Assembly (NCBI GenBank): GCA_964528055.1
Contig: CAZGQM010000003.1
Coordinates: 186,001-250,000 of the forward strand
DNA length: 64,000 nucleotides
From: Geoanaerobacter sp964528055
GTDB taxonomy: Bacteria; Desulfobacterota; Desulfuromonadia; Geobacterales; DSM-12255
Direction: 5' to 3'
Both the position numbers and the translations under genes were made by a program. The stretch's first letter is position 1. Every line of letters starts with the position of its first letter. Shown piece by piece: positions 17,244-25,993 of the stretch. The notes beneath the pieces were generated by a model. It saw only the letters and a list, made by a program, of their open reading frames with translations, was not told the origin of the DNA and ran no database searches.

Positions 17244-19235
17244 CTAATGATCAGAAGCCTTTGTTATACCCAGGCCTGTAATCTGACGGACCTCTATCTC
17301 GTCGAACATATCCTCAGCCCGCTTTTCACGGAACAGGAGCGTTCCAAGGATAGCGGCAAGCAACCCCAACGGTACCGAAACAATGCCGGGGTTCCTGAGC
17401 GGAAAGATCGGAGCTTTGAGGCCAACCATGGAAGTCCCTCCATCGTTCTTGGCAAAATCGACTCGTGACTTGTCCAGGGCCTTCAGATCCTTTTCAGCCA
17501 GCACTACACCTTCCGCCTGCTTCTTCTCAAGTGTCACGACGATCTTTCTGGCATCATCGGCAATCTTCTGCGGATACGTCATCACAGGGGATATTAGCAC
17601 AAGTGAAAGAGCTGATATCGTCCCTACCAGCAGGGCAGAGATGACGCCTGCAGTATTGAAGCGACGCCAGAAAAGCGAGAGCATGACCGCCGGGAAATTG
17701 CCGGATGCTGCAACCGCGAAGGCAAGGGCCACAAGGGCAACCACGTTCTCCTTCTCAGCTGCCAGGCCCATCAGGATGGCTGTAATCCCGACGAACAGTG
17801 ACGTAATACGAGCAACCTTGACCTGTTCTTGCTGATCCGCTTTGCCGCTTTTTATAATATTGACATATACATCATGGGCAATGGCGGCAGAGGCAGCCAG
17901 CACAAGTCCGGAAACAACCGCTAGGATCGTGGCAAAAGCGACAGCGCAGATAAAGGCAAGAAAGACATCACCACCAATGCTGCCTGCTCCACCTCCCATC
18001 TTCTGAGCAAGGAGGAGTGTTGCCATATTACCACCCTTATCTACAGAGCTGATAAGCTGCGGACTCAGGTAGAGCGCGGCACCAAAGCCAATGATATTGA
18101 TCAGGAAAAAGAAGGAAGAGTTGATAAATAGCGCAATAACTATAGACTTGCGGGCCTCCTTGGCATTGGGAACAGTAAAAAAGCGCATCAGTATATGGGG
18201 GAGTCCTGCTGCACCTAGGGCCCATGCGATTCCGAGAGAGATCTGGTCCAACGGGTTCTTGAGAAACAGCCCTGGCTCCATGAAACGCTGACCGTAGTCG
18301 AAACCTTCCTTGGGAAGCGCATCTTTGAGAACATTGATCCTTACATGATCTTGAATCAGCTGGTTGTTGACGATGTCGGAGAAAAAGCCGAGAGGGTTCA
18401 TCCCTGACTTAATCATCACCAGCAAGGCAAGAAGAACGGTCCCGCTCATCAGCAGACCCGCTTTTATAATCTGTACCCAGGTAGTCGCCTTCATCCCCCC
18501 AAACACAACATAGCCGACCATCAGAATACCGACGCCGATGACCGAGAATTGATAGGGAATATCCAGAAGCACCTGCATAAGCTTGCCAGCACCGACCATC
18601 TGGGCAATAAGATAGAAGAGAGACACCGTAACGGTTGAGAGAGCAGCCACGGCACGCACCGGTTTGGATGAAGCACGGAAGGAGAGTATATCTCCGAGAG
18701 TGTATTTACCGGCATTTCGACATGGTTCAGCCACCACCAGAAGGATAGCGATGAATGAAAACATCGGGCCTACCGCATACATAAAACCATCGATACCATA
18801 CAGAGAAATAAGTCCTGACATCCCAAGAAACGAGGCTGCAGACATATAGTCACCGGCGATGGCCCAACCATTCTGTAAGCCTGTTATCCCTCCTCCGGCA
18901 GTGTAAAAGTCAGATGCCGAGGTGGTCCTTTTGGCTGCCCAGACAACAACTGCCAGCGTTACGATGATTATTGCCATAAACATAGTGATAGTTATGGCGC
19001 GGTTTGGTTTCACTTTGTTGACTGGCGCCTGCGCGGCACCCTGTGAAACCTTTGAAGCAGCCGCCAAAGAAGCGTCATTTGTTGCTTTAGTAGCTACCGC
19101 CTGAGTGGCAGCCGGTACACCAGCAGTGACGGCTGTCGGTGAAGACTGGAGATCTGATTTCACTGGCTCAGCAGCATATCCGGCTGTGGCAAATGAAAGA
19201 GTGAACATCATTACTGCAAAGGCTTTGAGAAACAT
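17244..19235 (-). CDS. actP: Sodium:acetate symporter (ActP family)
   Basis: 663 residues. An N-terminal signal-like segment and an Ala/Thr-rich linker (about 20-75) precede the SSS-family core of about 13 membrane helices. Core signatures are ASDFYTAGGGITGLQNGWAIAGDYMSAASFLG and GAAGLPHILMRFF. A soluble insertion lies near residues 555-610 (ARKIVVTLEKKQAEG). It imports acetate, and perhaps other short acids, with Na+. It is preceded by the small YjcH-like gene 11 bases upstream, the normal partner in this symporter. Geobacters use acetate as the main electron donor. Confidence 0.9.
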   Translation of the reverse strand: MFLKAFAVMMFTLSFATAGYAAEPVKSDLQSSPTAVTAGVPAATQAVATKATNDASLAAASKVSQGAAQAPVNKVKPNRAITITMFMAIIIVTLAVVVWAAKRTTSASDFYTAGGGITGLQNGWAIAGDYMSAASFLGMSGLISLYGIDGFMYAVGPMFSFIAILLVVAEPCRNAGKYTLGDILSFRASSKPVRAVAALSTVTVSLFYLIAQMVGAGKLMQVLLDIPYQFSVIGVGILMVGYVVFGGMKATTWVQIIKAGLLMSGTVLLALLVMIKSGMNPLGFFSDIVNNQLIQDHVRINVLKDALPKEGFDYGQRFMEPGLFLKNPLDQISLGIAWALGAAGLPHILMRFFTVPNAKEARKSIVIALFINSSFFFLINIIGFGAALYLSPQLISSVDKGGNMATLLLAQKMGGGAGSIGGDVFLAFICAVAFATILAVVSGLVLAASAAIAHDVYVNIIKSGKADQQEQVKVARITSLFVGITAILMGLAAEKENVVALVALAFAVAASGNFPAVMLSLFWRRFNTAGVISALLVGTISALSLVLISPVMTYPQKIADDARKIVVTLEKKQAEGVVLAEKDLKALDKSRVDFAKNDGGTSMVGLKAPIFPLRNPGIVSVPLGLLAAILGTLLFREKRAEDMFDEIEVRQITGLGITKASDH

Positions 19236-19246
19236 TGATCCCCTCC

Positions 19247-19555
19247 TTACTTGATTTCCGAAACCAGTTCGTCAGTCAATTTGTCGAATACGTTATTGGC
19301 AACCCGCGTGTAGTAAATTGCCACAAAGATTGCCACAACGAACTGAGACAGAATGAAAAGGTACCCGAAGTTGATGACACCGATGACCTTTACTTTAAAG
19401 ATACTCGGGTAATACCCTGATAGAATCGGCAAGAGGAAGTAGAAAATCGATGACGCAATCCACCAGCCAAACAGAAACAACTTTTTTTTGCGTTTCAACT
19501 CCAGATACTTTGGATTCAGCGCGATTTCTCCCCAACTGTAACCCTTTGCAGCCAT
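19247..19555 (-). CDS. YjcH-like DUF485 membrane protein
   Basis: 102 residues. A cytosolic N-terminus (NPKYLELKRKKKLFLFG) is followed by two membrane helices (WWIASSIFYFLLPILSG and FGYLFILSQFVVAIFVAIYY) and a polar tail. This is the DUF485 pattern of the small protein encoded before actP. AAGGGGG lies about 8 bases before the ATG. It probably assists or regulates the symporter. Confidence 0.88.
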   Translation of the reverse strand: MAAKGYSWGEIALNPKYLELKRKKKLFLFGWWIASSIFYFLLPILSGYYPSIFKVKVIGVINFGYLFILSQFVVAIFVAIYYTRVANNVFDKLTDELVSEIK

Positions 19556-19903
19556 ACTTATACCCCCTTTCGCTGTTTTCCTACTATTGACCCTACCCGG
19601 TTCACCTCAGTTTTTAAGCAATTACGTAAACGGTAGCCATAATCGTATTTATCCACCCACAAATGAACCAGATTTAATGCACTCCTAGAAAAAAAATTCG
19701 CTCTGAGCACGTTGTTTGCACTACGATATATCGCGTTTACGTTCATGTCAAGCATTTATAAAACAATTTTTTACTGTATTTCATTGTCAGGCCATACTCC
19801 TGTATTACTCAATGATTCTCAACCAGGCAGGAGTGTTAATCTGATTGACAGGTTGATTAATTTGCTCTAAACTACCTAAAATTTGACGTAAAGGGAAACC
19901 ACC
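19556..19903. promoter_or_regulatory. Divergent promoter region of yjcH-actP and the MerR regulator
   Basis: Leftward, TTGACA (19746-19751) and TATCGT (19723-19728) are 17 bases apart on the minus strand and give a 160-base leader for yjcH. Rightward, TTGACA (19845-19850) and TAAACT (19868-19873) are 17 bases apart and drive the MerR gene. The spacing is normal, not the 19 bases of classic MerR targets. A short frame at 19558-19755 overlaps the leftward promoter and is not credible. Confidence 0.65.
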
Positions 19904-20317
19904 ATGGATACACTATCGGACAACGAGGAATTGACCCCAATTGGCGACTTGGCAAAGTCTGTAGGACTTACGACTCGCACACTCCGTTATTGGGAAGAGG
20001 TTGGTATTATCGAATCGGCGGAACGAATGGAGGGGGGCACCCGGGGGTACACCCCTTATTTCGTCCGAAGGATCAAGTTCATTATGAAATTAAAGGATTT
20101 GGGGCTAACGATAAAGGAGATGCAAGATCTTTATATCGCCTACGGGGAAGCAAAGCAGACAGAAAAGATGATACCCCGCCTGGTTCAGATACTTGACGAG
20201 CATATCAACTTGGTTGACGACAAGATTTCCAAGCTGGCATCTCTCAGAAAAGACATTTTGGACTATAAGCAGCGAATCACGACAAAATACAATCTAAGTC
20301 AGGGGAATGAAACGTAG
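19904..20317 (+). CDS. MerR-family transcription regulator
   Basis: 137 residues. The winged helix-turn-helix sits at residues 11-80 (IGDLAKSVGLTTRTLRYWEEVGII, then RGYTPYFVRRIKFI). A coiled-coil dimer helix follows (residues about 95-130). There are no metal-binding cysteines, so it probably senses an organic ligand or acts with a partner. It is divergent from yjcH-actP, which makes acetate uptake the likely target (inference). Confidence 0.88.
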   Translation: MDTLSDNEELTPIGDLAKSVGLTTRTLRYWEEVGIIESAERMEGGTRGYTPYFVRRIKFIMKLKDLGLTIKEMQDLYIAYGEAKQTEKMIPRLVQILDEHINLVDDKISKLASLRKDILDYKQRITTKYNLSQGNET

Positions 20318-20359
20318 CAAAATCGTAGGGCTTAAGAGATAACTGGACAAGAACTTCTG

Positions 20360-21379
20360 CTATTTTGTCTTCAGTACCCCTAGAAACGTATCCTCAATAA
20401 AACCTGCAATGCCTATAGAATCATTTATATCAAAAACCGGAACGTCGATAGCGAGCTCCGAATCGCTGGCTACGGCAATGAGAGTCGGATCATATTGTTC
20501 GCCTCGACAGAGCAGTGTCATACTCCGTTCGCTTCGATGTACCTCGATTTTGGGGAGGTCGCTCTGTTTGAACCCCTCGGTGAGAACAATGTCCACGTCC
20601 TCAAAATAGGTGGAAATCAGATCGAGGATAGGGGGCGAGGCAGCATGCCGCTTGATCATGGCGAGCTTCTCAGGCGAAGAGATCAACATGGTATCAGCAC
20701 CAGCAGCTGCCAACCGGTAGCTGTCCTTGCCCGGATGATCGATATCAAACCTGTGCGCGTCGTGCTTGATAACACCGACCCGCCAGTCACGCCCCTTGAG
20801 TTCGCTGATCACTTTCTCCAGAAGGGTGGTCTTCCCGGTTCCGGATTTTGCTACGAAGGAAACAGCCTTCAGTCGTGCGGGTGCTGGCGACAGCATATGG
20901 CCGCACTCTTCCGGATCACCCTGGAGTTTCGCAACCGTATGGGGGACCGCCGGCCAGACCGCCTCCAGATTCTCAATGGCACCCTTCGGACTTCCCGGCA
21001 GATTAATGATCAGGCTCTGCCCGCGGATGCCGGCAATGGCTCTGGAGATCATGGCATGCGGAGTCTTTTCCAGGCTCCTGGCCCGCATCACCTCGCCAAA
21101 ACCGGGTATCACCCGATCCAGAACCGGCTCTGTAGCATCCGGGGTCACATCCCTCGGCGACACCCCGGTGCCTCCGCAGGTGAGTATAAGATCAAATCCT
21201 CCACTGTCGGCCCACTCCCGGAGGCGCTCGGAGATCAGCGCCGCATCGTCCGGGATCACCTCACTTCGGGAGGTCGTCACCCCATGCCGGTTGAGCCAAC
21301 TCTCCAACGCCGGGCCGCTGGCATCGGTCCGCTCGCCCCTAGAGCCGCGATCGCTTAAGATAAGCAGTGCTGCCTTCAT
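20360..21379 (-). CDS. Mog-MobB fusion: molybdopterin adenylyltransferase plus MobB GTPase adapter
   Basis: 339 residues in two domains. Residues 1-155 are MogA/MoaB-like (LILSDRGSRGERTDASGP, LTCGGTGVSPRDVTPDAT, NLPGSPKGAIENL) and would adenylylate molybdopterin before metal insertion. Residues about 168-335 are MobB-like, with a P-loop (AKSGTGKTTLLEKV), KHDAHRFDIDHPGKDS and EGFKQSDLPKIEV. The two are separate genes in E. coli. The start overlaps the moaC stop. It is the last gene of the riboswitch-controlled cofactor/tungstate operon. MobB may point to a dinucleotide form of the cofactor, but MobA is not in the window. Confidence 0.92.
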   Translation of the reverse strand: MKAALLILSDRGSRGERTDASGPALESWLNRHGVTTSRSEVIPDDAALISERLREWADSGGFDLILTCGGTGVSPRDVTPDATEPVLDRVIPGFGEVMRARSLEKTPHAMISRAIAGIRGQSLIINLPGSPKGAIENLEAVWPAVPHTVAKLQGDPEECGHMLSPAPARLKAVSFVAKSGTGKTTLLEKVISELKGRDWRVGVIKHDAHRFDIDHPGKDSYRLAAAGADTMLISSPEKLAMIKRHAASPPILDLISTYFEDVDIVLTEGFKQSDLPKIEVHRSERSMTLLCRGEQYDPTLIAVASDSELAIDVPVFDINDSIGIAGFIEDTFLGVLKTK

Positions 21380-21858
21380 GGTTTTTCCTCCCGTTGATAG
21401 AGGCCGCTCTTGCCACCCTCCTTGAAGAGTAGCATCACCTCTCCTATGCTGATCCCCTTATCGTTCCCCTTGCACATGTCATAGATAGTGAGGGCAGCCA
21501 CCGAAGCCGAGACCATGGCCTCCATCTCCACCCCTGTACGCTCGAAGGCACGAACTGTAGCAGTTACAACAATCTCGCCGCATTCCGGAAAAGTTACAAA
21601 ATCTATCGCCGCATGGTGAATAGCGAGAGGATGAGAAAGAGGTATCAGATCAGGGGTTTTTTTGGCCGCAGCAATGCCTGCCAGTCGTGCCACTCCAAGC
21701 ACATCTCCCTTGGCTACCCCACCACCCATGACTGCCTGCAGGGTGTCAGGTTTCAGGCGAACAACGGCCTGGGCACAAGCTGTTCTCAGGGTTGGCTCCT
21801 TTGCGCTGACATCAACCATGATCGCCTGCCCCTGGTCATCAAAATGGTTAAATGACAT
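21376..21858 (-). CDS. moaC: Cyclic pyranopterin monophosphate synthase accessory protein MoaC
   Basis: 160 residues, full length for the family. Signatures are MVDVSAKEPTLRTA, GDVLGVARLAGIAAAKKTPDLIPLSHPL, TGVEMEAMVSASVAALTIYDMCKG and GGKSG. MoaC turns the MoaA product into cyclic pyranopterin monophosphate, the first stable intermediate of molybdenum/tungsten cofactor. A gap of 135 bases separates it from moeA; it contains a 7-bp GTAA-loop hairpin (21925-21942) without a T tract. Confidence 0.96.
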   Translation of the reverse strand: MSFNHFDDQGQAIMVDVSAKEPTLRTACAQAVVRLKPDTLQAVMGGGVAKGDVLGVARLAGIAAAKKTPDLIPLSHPLAIHHAAIDFVTFPECGEIVVTATVRAFERTGVEMEAMVSASVAALTIYDMCKGNDKGISIGEVMLLFKEGGKSGLYQREEKP

Positions 21859-21993
21859 TGTTGCTCCTTCAACTAAACACGATGATTCTTCATAAGGTCA
21901 AGTCAGATGTGAATTAACACGGAATCGTACCGTAAGGTACGACTCACAAGCAAAGAGAATGGCAACGACAAAGAGTATGGAAAAGATGAGTTT

Positions 21994-23211
21994 CTAACCT
22001 TCCTGCATGGCAACATCACCGCGCAACAGATGCACATTGACCTCTTCGCCGGCAGCCACAACGGTTCGCTCCTTGGGTAGGACCGCAATGCCGTTGGCGC
22101 GTAGCATGGTCTTCAGGATGCCGGTGTTCTGGTCGCCGGAGGTTGTCGCCCAATACCGACCGTTCTCCACCTCGACCCTGACCCGGAGGAAATGGACCTT
22201 CCCCGACTTTTTGCGTGTATCTTCACGCAGGGTCGCCGTAACGTACGGCTTGATTACCCGCTGGTGCCCCATCATCTTCAGCAATGCAGGTCGAACGAAC
22301 TCTTCGAAGGTGATCATGGTCGAAACCGGGTTCCCCGGCAATGAGAAGACCGGGGTACCCTCCTTCACACCGAAAGCCGTGGGCCCCCCCGGCTTGATAT
22401 CAACCTTCCAGAACAGCTGCTCGACCCCAAGTTCGGCCAGCACCTCCCGGACAAAATCCCGGTCTCCTGCCGACACGCCAGCTGAGGTAATGAGGGCATC
22501 TGCCTTGAGCCCTTCCAGAATCTTCTCCCGATGGCTTTCGCGGTTATCACGGGCAATGCCGAGAATAACCGGTTCGGCGCCGGTCTCCCGGATAGCCGCA
22601 GCCAAGGAAAGGGCGTTGCTGTTGATTATCCGCCCCGGCTCCGGTGGCTCTCCCAGCTCGATCAGCTCGTCGCCGGTGGAGAGTACGGCCACACGCGCCC
22701 TGCGATAAACCGGGACGATCGCTTTGCCGAAAGAGGCAAGCATGCTGATTTCCGGAGGATGGATTACCGTCCCGATAGTTACGACTGTTTCACCGCTGGG
22801 GATGTCCTCTCCGCGGAAACGGATATGCTGCCGAAGACGCACTCGCTCCTTTATCACGACCTGACCGGCCTGCTCTTTCGTCTCTTCTACCGGGACCACC
22901 GCATCGCAGTTGCCGGGGATCGGTGCCCCGGTCATGATCCTGACAGCACACCCCGCTTCAATCGGAGGGGTCACGCTACCGCCGGCAGGGATGTAGCCGG
23001 TAATCCGCAGTGAACCCCCATTATCCTGGCAGTCGGCATACCGCACGGCAAAACCATCCATGGCAGAATTGTCGTATAGCGGCATATCCCAAGGAGCAAT
23101 CAAATCTTCGGAAATGACCCGGCCGAGGGCGGCTAAAATCTCGACCCTCTCCTTGCCGAGCGGTGACACATGGCTGAGGATTATGCTGCGGGCATCTTCG
23201 AAACTGGGCAT
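21994..23211 (-). CDS. moeA: Molybdopterin molybdenumtransferase MoeA
   Basis: 405 residues with the normal domain order. MPLYDNSAMDGFAVR lies near residue 45, the MogA-like domain III has LSTGDEL, GVSAGDRDFV and FSLPGNPVSTMI, and a C-terminal domain IV follows. It inserts molybdate, or tungstate here by context, into adenylylated molybdopterin. It lies between the tungstate transporter and moaC in one operon. Confidence 0.96.
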   Translation of the reverse strand: MPSFEDARSIILSHVSPLGKERVEILAALGRVISEDLIAPWDMPLYDNSAMDGFAVRYADCQDNGGSLRITGYIPAGGSVTPPIEAGCAVRIMTGAPIPGNCDAVVPVEETKEQAGQVVIKERVRLRQHIRFRGEDIPSGETVVTIGTVIHPPEISMLASFGKAIVPVYRRARVAVLSTGDELIELGEPPEPGRIINSNALSLAAAIRETGAEPVILGIARDNRESHREKILEGLKADALITSAGVSAGDRDFVREVLAELGVEQLFWKVDIKPGGPTAFGVKEGTPVFSLPGNPVSTMITFEEFVRPALLKMMGHQRVIKPYVTATLREDTRKKSGKVHFLRVRVEVENGRYWATTSGDQNTGILKTMLRANGIAVLPKERTVVAAGEEVNVHLLRGDVAMQEG

Positions 23212-23279
23212 GGAATGTATACTCCTTCTTCCTTTATCCTACCCTGTTGCCATCAGAGTGCAAATAATATATCGGGAAC

Positions 23280-24377
23280 TCAACGGCCGGCCCGGATCAG
23301 ATGTACTGCCGTGGCCTTGAAGGAAGCAAAGACTCGTTTACCCTCTTCAAGATGAAGATTGCCGAGGGACTGGTTCGTCAGATAGGCCACCAGCGGGAAA
23401 CCGCAGTCACAATAAATCTTCTGGAATATACCTGTAGAAATGATTTTGCGGATGACCGCTGGAAATACGTTCCGGGCGCTGGTCTCGCCGGACGGGTCAT
23501 AGGTGTCGATAGTCACGTGCTCAGGGCGTATGCAGAAGACGGCTGTATCTCCAACCGCTGCGCTGCCGGGGAACTCGATGCTGAGCTCCGCCAGTGAAAC
23601 GGTGACCAGACCATCGACGATAGAACGCACCGACCCGGTCAGGACGTTTTCCATGCCGACGAATGATGCCACAAACTCGTCCACTGGCTGGTTAATCACC
23701 TCAACCGGCGAGCCGCTCTGCACGATCTCTCCCTGGTTCATAACTATCATCCGGTCCGAAAGCCGCAACGCCTCGAGCTGGTCGTGTGTCGCCAGTACTG
23801 CCGAGGTCGAAGTTTCTCCCAGGATCCGGTCCAGGTCGTCCATGAGCGCCAGGCGCGTGGGAGGGTCAAGAGCCACGAACGGCTCATCGAGAAAGATCAT
23901 TTCCGGTCGTATGGCAAAGGCTCGCGCCAGGCTGGTCCGCTGCGCCTCGCCACCGGAAAGCTTGCGGGCCGAACGTTCTGCCAAGGAGACCATGTTGAAC
24001 AGCTCCAGGGTCTCCATGACCCGGCTCTTGATCTCCTGCCTGCTCAATCCCCGGATCTTCAGACCGGCGGCAACGTTGTCGAATACCGTGGCATCGAACA
24101 GGAGGGGCTGCTGAAAGACCATGGCCAGCCGCCGGCGATAGGCAAAGGTCGCCCGATCGGATGCAATCGGCTCCCCGTGACAACGCAAGGTCCCGCTGGC
24201 TGTGGGAAGCAGCCGGGCCAGCGCCAGAAGCAGGGTCGACTTACCGGCACCGTTGGGGCCGATGAGTGATACTACCTCGTTTTTGTGAAGCTTGAAAGAA
24301 GGGATGTTGAGCACCCTAACTCCGCCACGACTGACCTGCAGATCCTCCACTTCCAGAAAGATTGCGGAAGGGCTCAC
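23280..24377 (-). CDS. tupC: Tungstate ABC transporter, ATP-binding subunit (TupC/WtpC type)
   Basis: 365 residues. Walker A is GPNGAGKST, the Q-loop is VFQQPLL, the ABC signature LSGGEAQR, Walker B MIFLDEPF and the switch His is in ATHDQ. A C-terminal TOBE domain (about 240-360) may bind the oxyanion and regulate uptake. The gene overlaps tupB by 4 bases. Its place next to a TupA with the TTTST-DSGLL motif argues for tungstate rather than molybdate or sulfate. Confidence 0.9.
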   Translation of the reverse strand: MSPSAIFLEVEDLQVSRGGVRVLNIPSFKLHKNEVVSLIGPNGAGKSTLLLALARLLPTASGTLRCHGEPIASDRATFAYRRRLAMVFQQPLLFDATVFDNVAAGLKIRGLSRQEIKSRVMETLELFNMVSLAERSARKLSGGEAQRTSLARAFAIRPEMIFLDEPFVALDPPTRLALMDDLDRILGETSTSAVLATHDQLEALRLSDRMIVMNQGEIVQSGSPVEVINQPVDEFVASFVGMENVLTGSVRSIVDGLVTVSLAELSIEFPGSAAVGDTAVFCIRPEHVTIDTYDPSGETSARNVFPAVIRKIISTGIFQKIYCDCGFPLVAYLTNQSLGNLHLEEGKRVFASFKATAVHLIRAGR

Positions 24378-25075
24378 CGTGGACGCTCCCGCTGCTGAAT
24401 CCTTGTCAACAGATAATTAACGCCAAAGCAGAGCAACAGCAGAATTATGCTGAGAGCGATGGCGATGTCAAAGTTCCCCCGGCTCGTCTCCATCACCGTG
24501 GCAGTGGTCAGAACCCGGGTATACCCCTTGATGTTGCCACCCACCATGATGGAAGCCCCAACCTCGGAGATGACTCCGCCGAAACCGGCCATTACCCCGG
24601 CCAAAAGCGGCAATCGAGCCTCCTTGATCAGGATCATGACCATCTGCCGTCGGGTGGCCCCCAGGGCCAGAATCTGCAGACGGAGGTTTGGCGGCAGGTT
24701 CTGAATGGAGGCCACCGTAATGCCGGTTACGATGGGAGTCGCAATGATCGACTGGGCGAGTATCATGGCGGTCGGGGTGTAGAGAATCTCTAGAAATCCC
24801 ATGGGGCCGTTACGCCAGAGGAAGATGGTGACGAACAGACCCACCACTACAGGCGGCAGGCCCATGCCCGTATTGACGATGCTCACCAGCAGCCGTTTGC
24901 CGGGGAAATCAGCGAGCGCCAGCATTGTACCGCCGGAAATGCCGATCAGCAGGCTGATCAGAGTCGCAATCCCGGAGACCTTGAGCGACAGCCAGGTGAT
25001 CGCCAGCACCTCCCTGTCAAGGGCGGCCAGTAGGGCAACAGCCTTGGCAATCCCTTCGCAGATCAGATCCATCAA
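24374..25075 (-). CDS. tupB: Tungstate ABC transporter permease TupB
   Basis: 233 residues with five to six membrane helices and the permease coupling loop (ALGATRRQMVMILIKEARLPLLAGVMAGFG, about 150-180). It begins with an early membrane helix and ends in a basic tail. It forms the membrane channel with TupC and receives substrate from TupA. It overlaps both neighbours by 4 bases. Confidence 0.93.
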   Translation of the reverse strand: MMDLICEGIAKAVALLAALDREVLAITWLSLKVSGIATLISLLIGISGGTMLALADFPGKRLLVSIVNTGMGLPPVVVGLFVTIFLWRNGPMGFLEILYTPTAMILAQSIIATPIVTGITVASIQNLPPNLRLQILALGATRRQMVMILIKEARLPLLAGVMAGFGGVISEVGASIMVGGNIKGYTRVLTTATVMETSRGNFDIAIALSIILLLLCFGVNYLLTRIQQRERPR

Positions 25076-25929
25076 AGCCCCAGAGACTCAGGCTTTTTAC
25101 CTGCATCAGGGAAGAAGAGTGGCGATCCGAACCTGTCCACACCAAAGCGGCCGATGATCTCCTGCACCCGCTTCGAGACCATGAAGTCGGCAAAGGCTTT
25201 GCCGCCGGCAGTATTGACCTTGGGCCACTTGGCCGGATTCAGCTCAATCACGTGATATACGTTGAGAAGTTTCGAGTCACCCTCCATGAGAATCTCCAGA
25301 CCGAGAGTCTTTTTGAGAGAAAGGAAAGTGCCTCTGTCAGCAAGGGTATACCCCTTCTTTTCGGCTGTAACGTTCAGTGTCTGTCCCATCCCAAGGCCGG
25401 TCTGTTGATACCATTTTTGCCCGTCCGGATTGATGCCTGCCCCTTTCCAGAGTCCCTTTTCTTTTGAATGTGTCCCTGAATTGTCACCACGGGAGAGGAA
25501 GAGGCTGTTGCTCTGGGCAATTTTCTTAAAAGCCTCTGCCGATGATTTTACTCCGCGTATTTTAGCCGGGTCAGCAGCAGGACCCACCAGGATATAATCG
25601 TTGTGCATAACAAGACGGCGGTTGACACCAAAGCCATCCGCCACGAATTTTTTCTCCGCATCCGGCGAATGGACCAGCAGCACATCAGCCTCCCCCTTCT
25701 GCCCCATGGCCATGGCCTGACCGGATCCAACGGCAATGGTCTTGACCAGGAAACCGCTCTCCTTCTCGAAGATCGGGATCAGGGTGTCCAGCAAGCCAGA
25801 ATCCTGAGTGCTGGTGGTAGTGGCGAGAATGACCGATTTCGGCGCTGCAGACGCCGGAGCCGACACGCCAAAGGCGATGCAAGCAGTCACGGCTGCCAGC
25901 AACAATGTGAGTGGTTTCCAATTTTTCAT
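25072..25929 (-). CDS. tupA: Tungstate-binding periplasmic protein TupA
   Basis: About 285 residues. AAGGGGGA sits 5 bases before the ATG at 25929, which is preferred over an upstream in-frame ATG at 25950. The signal peptide has a hydrophobic core and an ASA|AP cleavage-like end. The mature N-terminus carries TTTSTQDSGLLD, the oxyanion-binding signature of TupA, and SRGDNSGTHSKE follows in the middle. It captures tungstate for TupBC. Confidence 0.95.
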   Translation of the reverse strand: MKNWKPLTLLLAAVTACIAFGVSAPASAAPKSVILATTTSTQDSGLLDTLIPIFEKESGFLVKTIAVGSGQAMAMGQKGEADVLLVHSPDAEKKFVADGFGVNRRLVMHNDYILVGPAADPAKIRGVKSSAEAFKKIAQSNSLFLSRGDNSGTHSKEKGLWKGAGINPDGQKWYQQTGLGMGQTLNVTAEKKGYTLADRGTFLSLKKTLGLEILMEGDSKLLNVYHVIELNPAKWPKVNTAGGKAFADFMVSKRVQEIIGRFGVDRFGSPLFFPDAGKKPESLGL

Positions 25930-25993
25930 CTGTTCCCCCTTGTCGAGCAAATGGATTGAATGTTACAAACCCTCTATTCCTCAAGTGTTGCCG

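Noticed and set aside
19558..19755. A 65-codon minus-strand frame before yjcH
   Set aside because: It overlaps the -35/-10 pair predicted for yjcH-actP, has no ribosome site and no recognisable family.
20495..21358. A 287-codon plus-strand frame opposite mog-mobB
   Set aside because: It is a mirror of a strongly conserved gene on the other strand; the translation has no family features and no ribosome site.
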